Part shown: positions 14,320 to 25,936 of the stretch, piece after piece
Layout: each line of letters opens with the position of its first letter
Position numbering within the stretch: the stretch's first letter is position 1
DNA from: Thamnidium elegans
Lineage: Eukaryota > Mucoromycota > Mucoromycetes > Mucorales > Mucoraceae
Direction of reading: 5' to 3'
NCBI GenBank assembly: GCA_025201345.1
Contig: JAIXMG010000001.1
Span: 2,170,001-2,234,000, forward strand
Length of the DNA: 64,000 nucleotides
Made by a program: the position numbers and the translations under genes
The notes under the pieces: generated by a model
Told to the model about the DNA's origin: nothing
Databases searched by the model: none
The model's input: only the letters and a program-made list of their open reading frames with translations

Positions 14320-15638
14320 ATGTCCGCTACCGAGGACTTATTGCAACTGGACCGGCCTCTATCTTGGCAAGATGTCAGAGACGTGCCTTATTTATCAACA
14401 AGACGCCCTTCTATTGTAGAAGGAGAAGGTGGATATCGATATGTCGACTGTACCAATAGAAAGTATCGTAAACCACCAATACAGTTTTCTATATCCGTTT
14501 TACGCATTGATGGTAATACAGCACAAACAACTTGTCGACCTGGTTCTATTTTTGAAGGCATTGTTTGTATTAAACTTGCTACACCCCTTGCTGCGGAGCA
14601 ATTAAAACTAGTTTTTAAAGCGGCTGGTAAATAAATATTATATGTATATTTGACTTTAACACTAAGATAATAATAATAGAGAGTATATACGGTACCAGTA
14701 AAAAAAGAGGTCAAAGATTATTTGCAATAAAAACAGTATTATGGGGAGCAGTAACAGGAAGTAATAATAATATGCAGTGGCCTATTATGGAAACGGGGGA
14801 ACACCAGTTTCCGTTCATGTGTGAGATTCCACAGGTTAATTACCCACCTACATTTAGACACCACCTTGCATCGTGTGAATTTGAATTATTGGCTTGTCTT
14901 GATAGACCCGGTATTCGACCCTTTCAGACCATACCGTACGCTCTACGTTATGAACCGCTTGTGTTTTCACCCATCATACCAACTCTATACAAGGAAACAA
15001 TCGAATTAAATCAAGCCAATAAAGTCCTGGTGACTTTACCAAATGGTTGTTATATTAATTTGTCTGATGCTAGTACAGATATTTTAAAGATACAAGTATC
15101 TGCAGCACAAATAGTAAGCCAAATAGAAGCATCTTTGAAGAGAGAAGTGCTTGTTAGACATGGTTCATACAGTCAGCAAGATACGATGGTGATGAGTCAC
15201 GTTGAGCAATCTAGGTTTGGTGTAGTTAAAAATGAAGATGGTAGCTGTACTTATTATATAAGGTTACCCGTACCTTCTGAAATAAGTAAGAATAACAATT
15301 CAAGCGTTTTAAGGAATTTTAGTGTACTTGGTATGACACCTTCACTTGGTTTTTCTAAATATATCAAGATGGATTATAAGTTATATATAACAGCTAAAGT
15401 AAAACATGGATTGATTTCGACAAGGAAACAGTTGTGTAGTATACCTATTCATTTTGGAACAGCAGCGTATTGTCAAACATTATCAGCAAACTTGCTATGT
15501 TACAGAGATAGACAAGTAACTATGGACACTTCATTACGTACGAAACCAAGGTTTATTAAACCTGGAATTATTCAAGAACAATTACCTGCTTATGATGAAG
15601 ATTTATCTCCACCAGAATACATAAATTGCGTAGCATGA
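14320..15638 (+). CDS. Arrestin-related trafficking adaptor (ART-like)
   Basis: Two exons joined at a clean junction (KLVFKAA-E-SIYGTSKKRG). Start MSATEDLLQLDRPLSWQDVR at 14320. The N-terminal arrestin sandwich includes PIQFSISVLRIDGNTAQTTC, RPGSIFEGIVCIKLATPLAA, then RLFAIKTVLWG, QWPIMETGEHQFPFMCEIPQ, VNYPPTFRHHLASCEFELLA, the typical core of alpha-arrestins. The C-terminal sandwich follows, and the protein ends LPAYDEDLSPPEYINCVA. PPEY is a PPxY motif, the binding site for WW domains of Rsp5/Nedd4 ubiquitin ligases, and LPAY is a weaker variant. Alpha-arrestins bring the ligase to plasma-membrane transporters and so trigger their endocytosis. About 420 residues, complete. The cargo cannot be told from sequence. 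Confidence 0.88.
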
Positions 15639-15834
15639 CCTCATATGAAAATAAACTCATTTTTTTCCCCCATTGTTGCACCAAAAAAAAAAAAAAAAAA
15701 AAAAAAAGAGGTCGCTTTGTTTCCATATACGTCATTGTTCCCTCTTTGAGTAGAAACAGGACATTTTTTTTTTTTTCTCTTTTTTTTTATATTTTTCTTC
15801 ATCTTAAATTTTTTTATAAAAAAATAATAATAAC

Positions 15835-16899
15835 ATGTCAGCTAAACCTCAACAAGCCCAACAAGGAAAGACTTATCAATTTAAGCTTGTTCTTTTAGGT
15901 ACACAGACAAATTACTATTGGAAACAAACAGATGAAGAATTACTAACTTTTTTATTTCTATTAGGTGAATCAGCAGTTGGAAAGTCAAGGTTTGCTTGTT
16001 ACTAGAATTTTATTATGTTTATTAAACAACCTTTTCTTTTATAAACAATAGTTTGGTTATGCGTTTTGTTAAAGACCACTTTGATGAATATAGAGAAAGT
16101 ACTATTGGTGGTAAGTAAACTCCCTAAGGGGGTTATATATGAAAAAAAAGGGATACTGATATAATTTTCATTATCGTATAGCTGCTTTCTTGGCACAAAC
16201 AATTTCTTTAGATGATAACACTACAGTAAAATTCGAAATTTGGTAAATAATCACATTTTCTTTCTTGTGTAATAGAAATTAACTCTTTTTGTACATCATA
16301 AGGGACACAGCAGGTCAGGAAAGATACAAGGTAAATATATATATATTATATATGTATATAGAAGAGCATGCGTACTTAACAAGTGATTTTTTTTTGGCTT
16401 CTTCTTCTTTAGAGTTTAGCACCCATGTATTATCGTAATGCAAATTGTGCTGTAGTAGTTTATGATATTACACAAACAGTAAGTTTATTTATGATCACTA
16501 ATCACCAATATATATATATATTAAAAAAAAAAGGGTATTATTATTATATAGTCATCATTAGATAAGGCCAAGGCTTGGGTAAATGAATTACAACGTCAAG
16601 CAGATCCCAATATTGTGATTGCATTAGCAGGTAATAAATGTGATCTTGAAGCGAGAAGAGCTGTTGAGACCAAAACTGCACAAGAGTACGCTGATGAAGC
16701 TGGTTTATTGTTTTTTGAGACTTCAGCTAAAACAGCAGATAATGTCAGTCAATTGTTTAATGCGATAGCAAAGCGTATGCCTCTTGATCAACTTGCTGAT
16801 AGTTCGCGTGGTAGAAATAGAGCTGGTTTAAATTCTCGTGGTGGTGGTGTAGATTTGGAAAATTCTGGAAACGCTGCTAATGGTGGTTGTGCTTGTTAA
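15835..16899 (+). CDS. YPT51: Rab5-type small GTPase (Ypt51/Vps21)
   Basis: Seven or more exons encode about 215 residues. It starts [20 protein letters not shown], then P-loop GESAVGKS (split by introns), switch [14 protein letters not shown], which is the Rab5 effector loop, [20 protein letters not shown] in switch II, GNKCDLE guanine-binding motif, [14 protein letters not shown], and a C-terminus GGCAC. The terminal CxC is the double geranylgeranylation site typical of Rabs. Rab5 directs early endosome fusion and endocytic traffic. All intron boundaries are GT-AG and keep frame. The run of 23 A in the leader at 15682-15704 is a local homopolymer with no assigned role. Complete and normal for the family. 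Confidence 0.97.
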
Positions 16900-17705
16900 T
16901 TATTCTCCCTTCTTTTTTTTTTCTCTCTTTGATCTACAAATATAAATACGCTTTTTTTTATATATAATTATAATTTGTTTAAGCCAATCATGGTTAATGC
17001 ATAATAAGCGTTTTGGTTTTTTCCTCTCGATTTCTGTAGCTTAAAAAAAAAAAAAAAAAAAAAAAAACTCCCTTTATTTTTTACCGTGAAATTACACCAT
17101 TTTGACAGTTAATGAGCTACTGCTTTAAATTAAGGTTTTTTATTTATAGCAATTATCTTGTTGTTTTGTTATTGTCTGAGTTTACTTGTTTAATGAAACT
17201 CCTTTCGTATATATTAATTACTTCAGGGACACACTGACGATAGTTTGATACAAATAGAAGTGATCCGTATAGTTTCTATATGTAGATATTGATAAATTCT
17301 CTTTATAAACTGTTGAAATATGCCCATTGTTAGGTGCATCGTTCTCGATACTCACACCGCTTAAAAACCTACACGTGGTTTACGGCGTATGGTACACACA
17401 CTTTTTCTTTTAAATATGCAAATCAACTACGATATAACAAAGTGACCGCCACTTCAAAAAAAAGGTACCTTTTTATTCTTTTTATATGTCTGGCTTAATA
17501 GTCAATCATTTATATAGTGTGTATTACAGCTATGATCAATCAGATACATCCACTTAGCTTGGAACTATCACCAGATCAACCAATAGCGTCTTTTTTTTTT
17601 ACTGCAAAGCCCTTAATTTATTTCCCCGACTCCAATTTATGCTGATTGTTTTAATGACTCATTGAAGTAGTAATACAAATTAGTTTACAAGAATCTCTTT
17701 ATTGT
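16900..17705. other. Convergent intergenic region, nothing recognised
   Basis: About 800 bases between the 3' ends of the Rab5 and dehydratase genes, with a 27-base A run at 17041-17067. No ORF, tRNA or repeat that I can support. Confidence 0.4.
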
Positions 17706-19211
17706 CTAGTTTAAAGGCTCATTATAAGTAGGTATAACTTTAAATGGGTGAGGAATAAGTGCACTTGAGATATCACCCCACCAAGATTCTGTACAATTTC
17801 TATACCACTCAACTATAATGATAATAATTAGTATACTCGAAAAAAAAAATTAATAAATTATTTACTTACTCGTCTTTAATAAACCATCTTCAAAACCAAC
17901 TTTTGGTTCCCACCCTAATTTTTCCAACTTTGTACAATCTATTGCGTATCTTGTATCATTAAAAGCTCTATCTCTAACAAATTCAATATGATCATTGACT
18001 TGGTCTTCTTTATAACCAAATAACAAGATTAATCGTCTAGCCATCTCCAAGTTTGAAATCTCGGAAGGAGAACCGATATTATACGTCTCTCCTACCAAAC
18101 CCTTATGAAAGATAATATCGATGGCATTTACTACATCAGCGGCGTAAAGATATTTTCTTGAATTATGTCCATCTCCATGAATATAACATTTTTTACCACG
18201 TAATAAACTGCAAACAAATTTAGATGTAATCTTTTCCGGGAATTGATAAGGTCCGTATACATTGTTGGATCGTGTGATCATAATAGGTAAACCAAACGAC
18301 ATGTGGTATGCTTTCACCAGCATTTCAGCAGCAGCTTTGGTTGCTGAGTATGGGTTGGTAGGTGACAAAATTGTATCTTCGGGACAATCGGGCTACAATA
18401 ACAAGAAAGTTTTAAAAAAAACAAATTATAATAATATTTGATAATATAAAAAGCTTACTCCGTTAATAACTTCGCCATATACTTCATCAGTACTAACGTG
18501 AATGAACCTTTGAATTTTTCTAATTTTAGCTGCTTCTAATAAAACATGTGTTCCCATGACATTATTTCTAAAAAAAAAAGAGATGAGTAAAAAAGCTTTC
18601 TCGAAAATATGACTAGATTTACTTTGTGAATTCAAAAGAATCACCAAAAGAGTTATCGACATGAGTTTGTGCGGCCAAATGAAAAATAACATCAATCTTT
18701 TTTTCTTTCAAAAAGAAAGAAATGAAGTCTGCAGAAGTAATATCACCCTAAAATAAAGTTAGTATAAAAATTCTAAATTTTTATGATAAAAAAAAAAAAA
18801 AAAAAAACTTTACTCTGATAAAAGAATAGTTAGGAAATTCTTTGACAGCTTTTAAATTATGCAAAGAGCCACAATAATCAAGTTTATCGATAACATGAAT
18901 ATGATACTCGGGATATAATACAACCAATTTACGTACAAGGAAAGATCCACTATTTTTTTTTAAAAAAAGAAAAAGTTAGTCCTGTACTAAAAAAAAAAAA
19001 GAAAAAAAAAAAAAAAACTAATAGTTTTTTACATGAATCCTGCACCTCCAGTCACTAAAATATTCTTGACGTTTTTCAAGTCTTGTGCTAACTCAGGTAC
19101 CCGTTCACCAATATCTGCTCGGTCAAACTCATCCAACGTTTTTACGAGTGATTCATGACTAGGGCGAATATTTGATGTCGAGTTTTCCATTGAGTCTTTA
19201 CTAGGTGACAT
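17706..19211 (-). CDS. Nucleotide-sugar 4,6-dehydratase (dTDP-/UDP-glucose 4,6-dehydratase family)
   Basis: About seven minus-strand exons from ATG 19211 (MSPSKDSMENSTSN, a hydrophilic extension of about 45 residues before the Rossmann fold). NAD motif ILVTGGAGFMGSFLVRKL (normally GGAGFIGS), then DVIFHLAAQTHVDNSFGDSF, NVMGTHVLLEAAK, FIHVSTDEVYGEV with the TDE catalytic region, PTNPYSATKAAAEMLVKAYH with the YxxxK pair, TRSNNVYGPYQFPEK, HGDGHNSRKYLYAADV, and a final exon VEWYRNCTESWWGD ending NEPLN. The TDEVYGE motif plus SNNVYGPYQFPEK marks 4,6-dehydratases rather than epimerases. They make 4-keto-6-deoxy sugars on the way to rhamnose or related cell-wall sugars. Which nucleotide carrier is used cannot be told. 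The last exon was found outside any long ORF. Confidence 0.85.
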
Positions 19212-19404
19212 TCGCAATGCTAAAAAAAAAGGGGTTTTTTTTTCCTAAAAGGCGAAAGAAGAAAAAAAAAGAGTTTACAGGAAAAAAAAAATCACTTAAA
19301 AATATAGTTTTTTTCCCTTTAGTAGTGACGTCCCGTGTGATTACATAATCATTGCCCGGAATGTCGGACGCCATTTCTGATTAAGTAATCTAGAAAAAAA
19401 AATT

Positions 19405-21123
19405 TTATTCGAAAGAAGCTGGAATTGATTTAGCAATAGTTGCATAGTCTTGTACAAATTTATAACCTTCAGTTCCGTGCCAGAACAATACCCAGTTAGT
19501 GTCTTTTAAACGCAGGTATCCATTTGATCTTTCAAAGTACCTATATTTACATATAAATAAGTGTGCTTTCTTTTGATTTCTTATTTATATACATGTACTT
19601 TACCACTTGTTTACACCGTTATCCATTCTACTTCTCCAAAGTAGTTCAGGATAAGCATCACACATACGTTTCCACAAGATATCAGTTAACCCAATGCCTT
19701 GGCTTGAAGGTGCAATAGCAAACTTATCCAAATAAGCATGAGGGCCAGCACCTTCACTTGTCATAATAACCGCACCCTCGTAATCCCCAGCAATAATGGC
19801 ACCATCCAATACCTTTTCTAATCTTCCATAAAACGCACTTGTATTGACCTTCTTTTGAAAACTAGCTTCTAATAACGATGTCAATCGATCTAAATTTAAA
19901 TCTTGTAAAGAAGTATAATTATTAATCTTGATACCGTGTCGAAGTACAGTTGTCTTTGCTTGATTGATTACACGACCTGTACGAGGTAACGAAGAAGAGT
20001 ATAATGGTTTATCAGTTACCAAATTGGTGATTAATGCGTTTGGTAAAGAAGTAGTAGGTACAATAATAGCAGAGGACGTCGTAGGTAACAGACTTAAACA
20101 GCCTCGAATCATTTCTAAGTTTTCAATGGTACTAGGATACGATTGGTGCCAAGAAGGGTTTTGAGTAAATGCCTTGTTGATATCATCGTATTCTTCTTGT
20201 ACGTTTACTAAACTATGTGCAGTACCAGGTAACTCGTGATTAGGGATTCCGCCCTCTTTATTAATGACTAGTATTTTAGAAGGCACCAATTTAGGGTCCA
20301 CGGCTTGGCTTGCTAATCTTTGTGTAAGGGCTAAAAGCGCTTGGTTGGATTTAATTGGTACTTGTTTATCGTTCTCGGTTAAAATAGGTACGAGAATAGG
20401 AATTTGATTATTATTAAGCGCAGATTGAATAAAATCCAAATTGATGGTAATCGCATTAGACGACCTTTCCAAGACAGCTCCATAAATCAATCTGGCTCTA
20501 CCGCCTGCTTGTTCAATGGATTCGACGAGCGTCATGCTCTCTCGTAACATACGTTTGGTTAATTCGTTGGGTGAAGAAGAATCGGTCTTCCAGTTGGGGT
20601 TGTCAGATACCACAATGGATGTCAAACCAAGTTTTTGAAGTTTATATAAGGTATTACCGACTCGCTGCCAGTCCGGTTTATCAAACGGTCCTTCGACTTT
20701 TGTAAGTGCTAATTGGTGATAGGATGGTGCTAGGAGTGCATTGACGTATTCTTTAGGTGACTTTAAGCCTGGTGCTCCTTTAATCTCTTCAAATCCGGAT
20801 AGTAAGGTCGGTTTGGTGGTTTTTATATCGGGTCCAAATCGCTTTAAAAAGTGTTGTAATTCTCTTTTACTAGGCCCTGTATCCATGACATTTTTAAGTA
20901 GTTCCTAAGATACAAGTTAGAATCAAGATTTTATTTTTCTCAAGGGTATTTTTTTTTTTTTTTGACATACTCTCACTTCCTTTTGTTCTGGAATAGACTA
21001 TAAAAAAAAAAGTGTTAGACGGAGATAGTCTCTCGTGTAATAAAGCTCATTTACTTTGGAATCAGTTGTGTATCTTTTACATAGTTGCGCTTGTAAATAA
21101 AGACTATGTCTAAAGAGTCTCAT
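19405..21123 (-). CDS. ARG2: N-acetylglutamate synthase, mitochondrial (Arg2-like)
   Basis: Minus-strand gene of about 500 residues. Exon 1 starts MRLFRHSLYLQAQLCKRYTT, a classic Arg-rich mitochondrial presequence. The main exon (20886-19600) carries PSKRELQHFLKRFGPDIK, the amino-acid-kinase-like domain with SIVVSDNPNW and RLIYGAVLERSS, then an acetyltransferase (NAT) domain with SAFYGRLEKVLDGAIIAGDY, EGAVIMTSEGAGPHAYLDKF, and SQGIGLTDILWKRM. A last exon gives NGYLRLKDTNWVLFWHGTEG, ending IPASFE. YLDKFAV/IAP...G.G..DILW and the final W-x-LFWHG are the fungal NAGS signature. It catalyses the first step of arginine synthesis in the mitochondrial matrix and is usually feedback-inhibited by arginine. 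It lies 193 bases from the dehydratase gene on the same strand. Confidence 0.9.
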
Positions 21124-21295
21124 TTTATTAGAAAAGATATAGGAAAAGAAAAAGAAAGAGCTAGTTGTAAAAGAAAAAAAAAATAGTAAGCTTTTACCCC
21201 CTTCCTCCCCACTCAACCCCCAGATGAGGAAATTTTTTTTTTTAAAAAAAAAAGATGAGTAATGTGTCACAATGAGTGATACATAAATTTTTTTT

Positions 21296-23333
21296 TTACA
21301 TGCATCTACACCCGTTTTGCTTTTTTTCTTGTTTCTTCTTAATACGCCTATTACTAATTCCTTCATGCTGCTGTTTTGTAATTGACCTATTTGTATTTAA
21401 AAGCCTTGTCTTCGCTTCTACATTTCCCTTTTCAGCCGCCAACTCATAGTACCCTTTCGACCTGCTGAAATCTCTTGGTACACCAAACCCAATTTCATAA
21501 AACCAACCTAATAATAATAGCGCATCCGGTTCACCCGCTTTAGCCGATTTCTCACACCAAGAAAATGCAACATCTTCATTTGCTGGTGTAGCAACTAACC
21601 AACCAGACACATCGTTTTCTAACCGGCTATGTTCTTCCTTGTCTTCTGGACCATGGCTTCCTCGATTATAGAGTCGACATAAGCCCAACATAGATTTCGC
21701 ATTATCATGCATAGCTGCTTGTTCGTAATAATCAAAAGCTCTAGCAAAGTTCATGGACTCTCCGTACAGACCGTGCTCGTAGATAGAGCCTAGTTTGGAT
21801 TGTGCTTCATCGTGTTGAAGACTAGCAGCTCGTTCGTAATATAATATAGCAGCATCTTTTCCACCGTACGGTTCTAAAATGGGTCTAGAGAAGCACATAA
21901 ATTAAAAACGCAATAAAAAAAAAGTTTCAACTTACAAGGGAAAATCTACCGATTCATATTCGTTGGTAAGCATTAAAGCAAAGGTATAAGGAGGTATATT
22001 GAACTCGGGTGAAGCTAATGTACACGCTTTATACATGAGCTTTAAACCTTCTGTCAAACTCTGGCGTAAACCTAAATTTCCATGGATCGTCAAGAGAGCC
22101 AATCTCTATTTTTATCCGCAACGGAAGGAAGGAAAAAAAAAGGGGGGGGTGGATTAGTACTTTTTTTTTTCTGCTGTAGTATTCTTCTTACTTACGTATA
22201 TTGCGTTAACATAACCAAAGTTCGTTGCTTCTTGATATAACTGAATAATACTAGATTGATCCATGTCGTTTTTTTCTCGTTCATAATAATCGGCTACAGC
22301 AAACATAGACTCTGGGACTTTAGCATCAGAAGCGATTTGATGTAAAGCAATAGCTCTAGACTTATTTTTTTTAAAACCGTGTAATTCATTATCAATCCAA
22401 TTTGCCTGTATATAACAAGCTTCCGGTACGTTTTTCTTGGACAACTTGATGATCCAATCAATTCCTTCCTGCTCCAACTTTTTCTTCTTTTGATCGTTTG
22501 TATCGTTACTGGATCTTAGTGAAGACTGTCGCTTAGAATGGCTCATAACTGTATTTTCAGATTTTGTTTTAGAAGAAGTAGAGGAGTAAGCAGAAGAAGA
22601 AGGAGGTGGTACAATTAAAAAAGGTTCGGGACGCAAACTTTTGTTTGTGGTACAGTTTATTCCCCACATACTGCCAACAGGTGGTTGGTACTGCTGCGAA
22701 AATGCATTGGCAGATTGTAATAAATATTTGGCAAACGAAAGTTGGGTTTGTAAATCGTTGGTCTTTTCGGCCATCTCTCGATAGGTCTTTATGCCTTCTG
22801 GGTTATTGGTCAAGTGGTATGATATTTTGGCGTATTTTGATGTAGGTGATATAAAATTTGCTCTAGGTATTTCTGGTATAGTCTCACAAGGCTTAAAAAA
22901 ATTAAAAATAAATAAATAAAGCCTTCTCCCCCCCCCCCCTATTTTTATTATTCGCCTCTCCCTTTTTCTTTTTCGTATGTATGCAATACCCTACCTCTAT
23001 TGCTGTACAAGCTGTCTTTGATTCACGACGTAACAATGGTTGATCCACAGGTGCTTCGGGCATTTCGCCTTGATAGACTTTCCAATGAGATTCACTTGGT
23101 GTATGAAGCGATGATGATGCAACAAGTGTAGCCTCTTCTTTTTCTATCGTCAAACTTTCTTGTTCATCAGGATTAATAACACGTAATCCAAGTAAAAGTG
23201 GCGGTCTTCTTCCTTCTTCTGAAGAATCCGATTCATATCCATTTGATTTCGATGTAAATATCATTCGTGGTGTTGGTAAAGTCGATGTAAAACTATCTGA
23301 AGAAACATCTCTAGGTGAAAAGTAGTTTGACAT
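21296..23333 (-). CDS. Sel1-repeat protein, Skt5/Chs4-like chitin synthase activator
   Basis: Minus-strand exons from ATG 23333 (MSNYFSPRDVSSDSF, Ser-rich disordered N-terminus), then LTNNPEGIKTYREMAEKTND and LSFAKYLLQSANAF at the start of the helical region, a Ser/Thr linker with KRQSSLRSSNDTNDQ, and repeated Sel1 units: EACYIQANWIDNELHGFKKN, PESMFAVADYYEREKNDMDQ, AQSKLGSIYEHGLYGESMNF, AKSMLGLCRLYNRGSHG, ALLLLGWFYEIGFGVPRDFS. The C-terminus is Lys-rich and ends NGCRCM. Skt5/Chs4 family members activate chitin synthase at the plasma membrane and carry a C-terminal CaaX box; CRCM has that form with Met, which favours farnesylation. The farnesylation and the chitin synthase partner are inferences from family and motif. 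The order Ser-rich tail, Sel1 repeats, CaaX matches the family well. Confidence 0.8.
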
Positions 23334-23450
23334 TTATATAAAAAAGTTTAAAATATACAATAAGTAATAAAGAAAGAAAAAGAAGAGAAAAAAAAATAGT
23401 AAACAGGTATTTTATTTATATAAATTGATGCACAAGTGACCTCCGTTTTT

Positions 23451-25230
23451 TTAATGTGAAGTTAAATTTTGTAGCAACCTACTAATTAATTTATCAGCCT
23501 TACAAGCCATTACAATATCTTCTTCTACTAAATTTAAAGAAAGTCTCATACAGATATCCATACGTCCGCCTTCCATCAATAAAGCTCTAGTTTGACCTAA
23601 TGATTCACATACACGCATTAAATCACTTGTATTAGGCGGTTCGATATTATGCCATTTACAAGTTTGGATATGATAGTGTGCTACATCTCCAAATTCAATT
23701 TCAGCCAACCCAACAGCACGCGATCGTTGCATACAGGCAACCAAAAAGATCTTTTGATGTAATGAACAGGATCGAATAAACGCAACTGAAGGAGAAGTAA
23801 ACATTTCCTTAATCGCTTCATCTACAATAGCAATTGTCACATGAGCACCGGTCTCTGCCCTGTTTTCAATAATCTCTACTGCTCTTCTACATATATCAAG
23901 AGCACGACGAGCATCACCACTGACAGCACTTACTTTACGTGCTGCAAATTCAACAGCTTCTTTTGCAAAGGCGTCAATGCCTTGTAATCTAGATTGTACA
24001 ATTTGATAGAGTTGGTCATACTTGTAGGGTTGAAAATTAATTCGAGTTAAGCCCATACGACTAGCAATTTTGTTACTCATAATACGTTCAGGTAAATCCA
24101 TTGTATTTGCAACTGCTACCACAATTAATTTAGATAGAGGTCTACTAGGCCAATCGAAAAAATTATACATGACAGTTTGTTTTTTTGTTACTAAAAGATC
24201 AAGTTCATCCATTAAAACCACACTACATATGATTAAAATTAAAAACTTGTAACACACACAAGATAATTAAACTTACGTTGTTTTTTGATCATCACTTTGT
24301 TTAGAAAACTTAGCCTCCAGTAACTGTAATGCATGTGATGATGTATATCTCTTTTTATCTTTATCCATACACTCCCATAAAATACTATAAGCTTGATTTG
24401 GATCGGTTAATTTCATACCGTTGATTTCAACAAAATCAAAATTGGGTATTGTGCCATTCTCTGCCTGCTGCTGTAAATGACGAATGACCTCAAGTACCGT
24501 GGCTGTCTTTCCTGTACCCGGTACACCTGAAATATATACACAGGTACCTGTGCCTTCATGAATTGCACTTTCAATATATCCCATGATGTTCATAAATTCG
24601 TCTTCTCGGCATGGTAAAGAGTCCGGCACTGCTGATACATGAAGTCTTTCACGGGCTAATGCGTATGGTGTCTGGTCGGCTTGATCTCTTTCGTGTACTC
24701 GCCGTAACGGAACAATTGGCACTGCTTGGTTTACTCTTATCATAAAAAAAAAAAAAAAAGTTTATAAATTTCGTTATCACGTATACATATATAGTTTTAT
24801 GTTACCTTTGTACGGTTCTATTAGAACTAGTTGTAGGCTTTTTTCGGGTTGAAGTAGGTGTAGAAGATAATATCTTTTTTCTGGTGGAGGCAGGCTTTCT
24901 TCCTCTTTTGACTACCTTTTTCACTTCTTCTTCTGAAGCCGAATCCTCTTCTGAAGCAGAATCTTCTCCCATGGGTGAATCTTCTTCCTCTTTTCCACTA
25001 GAATAAGAATCGGAATCGGGATCGGAGGACGCAGTACTTTCATGTTCTACTTTAGCAGGTTTGGTAGGTTTGGTGGGTTTAGTTGCTCTAGGCTTTGTGG
25101 GGGTTTTGGTTACTTTAGTCGTTTTCTTTGGGCTGTCGTTATCTTCAGAGTAATTGATAACTGGTCTAGATCTTCTTTTAGATCGAATAATATGTGACCG
25201 ATCGATGTCGCCGTGTTTATCTTTAACCAT
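23451..25230 (-). CDS. ORC1: Origin recognition complex subunit 1
   Basis: Three or more minus-strand exons from ATG 25230 (MVKDKHGDIDRSHIIRSKRR). The N-terminal 140 residues are basic and Ser/Glu-rich with KPT repeats and KRGRKPASTRKK, a probable nuclear and DNA-binding tail. Then the AAA+ core: YALARERLHVSAVPDSLPCR, Walker A YISGVPGTGKTATVLEV, FVEINGMKLTDPNQAYSILW, Walker B VVLMDELDLLVTKKQ (just after an intron), sensor NTMDLPERIM, RINFQPYKYDQLYQIVQSRL, SAVSGDARRALDICRRAVEI, and a winged-helix C-terminus ending LLQNLTSH. These are diagnostic of Orc1. It binds replication origins and ATP. The predicted protein, about 560 residues, lacks the N-terminal BAH domain seen in yeast and animal Orc1. 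An upstream ATG with MLSACELVMEPLTVKH (25362) joins only out of phase. Confidence 0.93.
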
Positions 25231-25936
25231 TTGTGCAAGAAAAAAAAAAAAAAAAGAGAGTGAAAAAAAAAGGACGAAAAGAGACGTGACTGCCGCGTAA
25301 AAAGTAATGCTTACATGCTTTACAGTGAGTGGCTCCATTACCAATTCACAGGCGCTGAGCATTAAGTGTAGTTTCTTTACATATTGTTAACTGGTAAAGA
25401 CGAATTATTTTTTAAGAAGAAAAAGAAGAGGAAAGAAAAGTTTATATGTATTTATGAGGTACATTGCCATATATTGGATCCAAACATTTTTTTTCTGCCT
25501 AATACATTTGTTCTCCATACATGAAATAAAAAAAAAGAAAAGGTGTAGTTATAATAATTTTTTATAGCAAGAAGTGCTCTTATGCACGGCCGTTGCTTTA
25601 GAAAGAACAGTATTCATTTGTACCGTCATAAAAGAAAACAAAAACGCTAAAAAGAGCAAAACAATAAAAGAATATAAAATACAAGCTCGTTTAAAAAAGT
25701 GTACATAAAAAAAAACTTACTGGTGGTATACATAATAAAAATGACAAAGAGATAGAATAAATAGGACTCGCGATCTATTTAATACATGTCTACAACTTGT
25801 CATGCAAAATAAAAGAAAAGGGAATACGTCACACTTTTTTTTTTTTTTTTTTGCCTTAACGTGTACATATTTAAAACTTGTTCCAAGGTTTTCAATAAAT
25901 TTTTTTTTTCAAAAGTAAAAAGATTTTTAACATAAA
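25231..25936. promoter_or_regulatory. Divergent intergenic region, ORC1 / UCHL5-like
   Basis: About 700 bases between divergent genes with A/T tracts. A 16-residue open piece at 25362-25315 (minus) could be a 5' exon of ORC1 but does not splice in phase with the accepted start. Otherwise nothing seen. Confidence 0.35.

Noticed and set aside
25315..25362. Extra 5' exon of ORC1 (MLSACELVMEPLTVKH)
   Set aside because: Its donor is phase 0, while the only AG before the next exon requires another phase; the plain ATG at 25230 is simpler.
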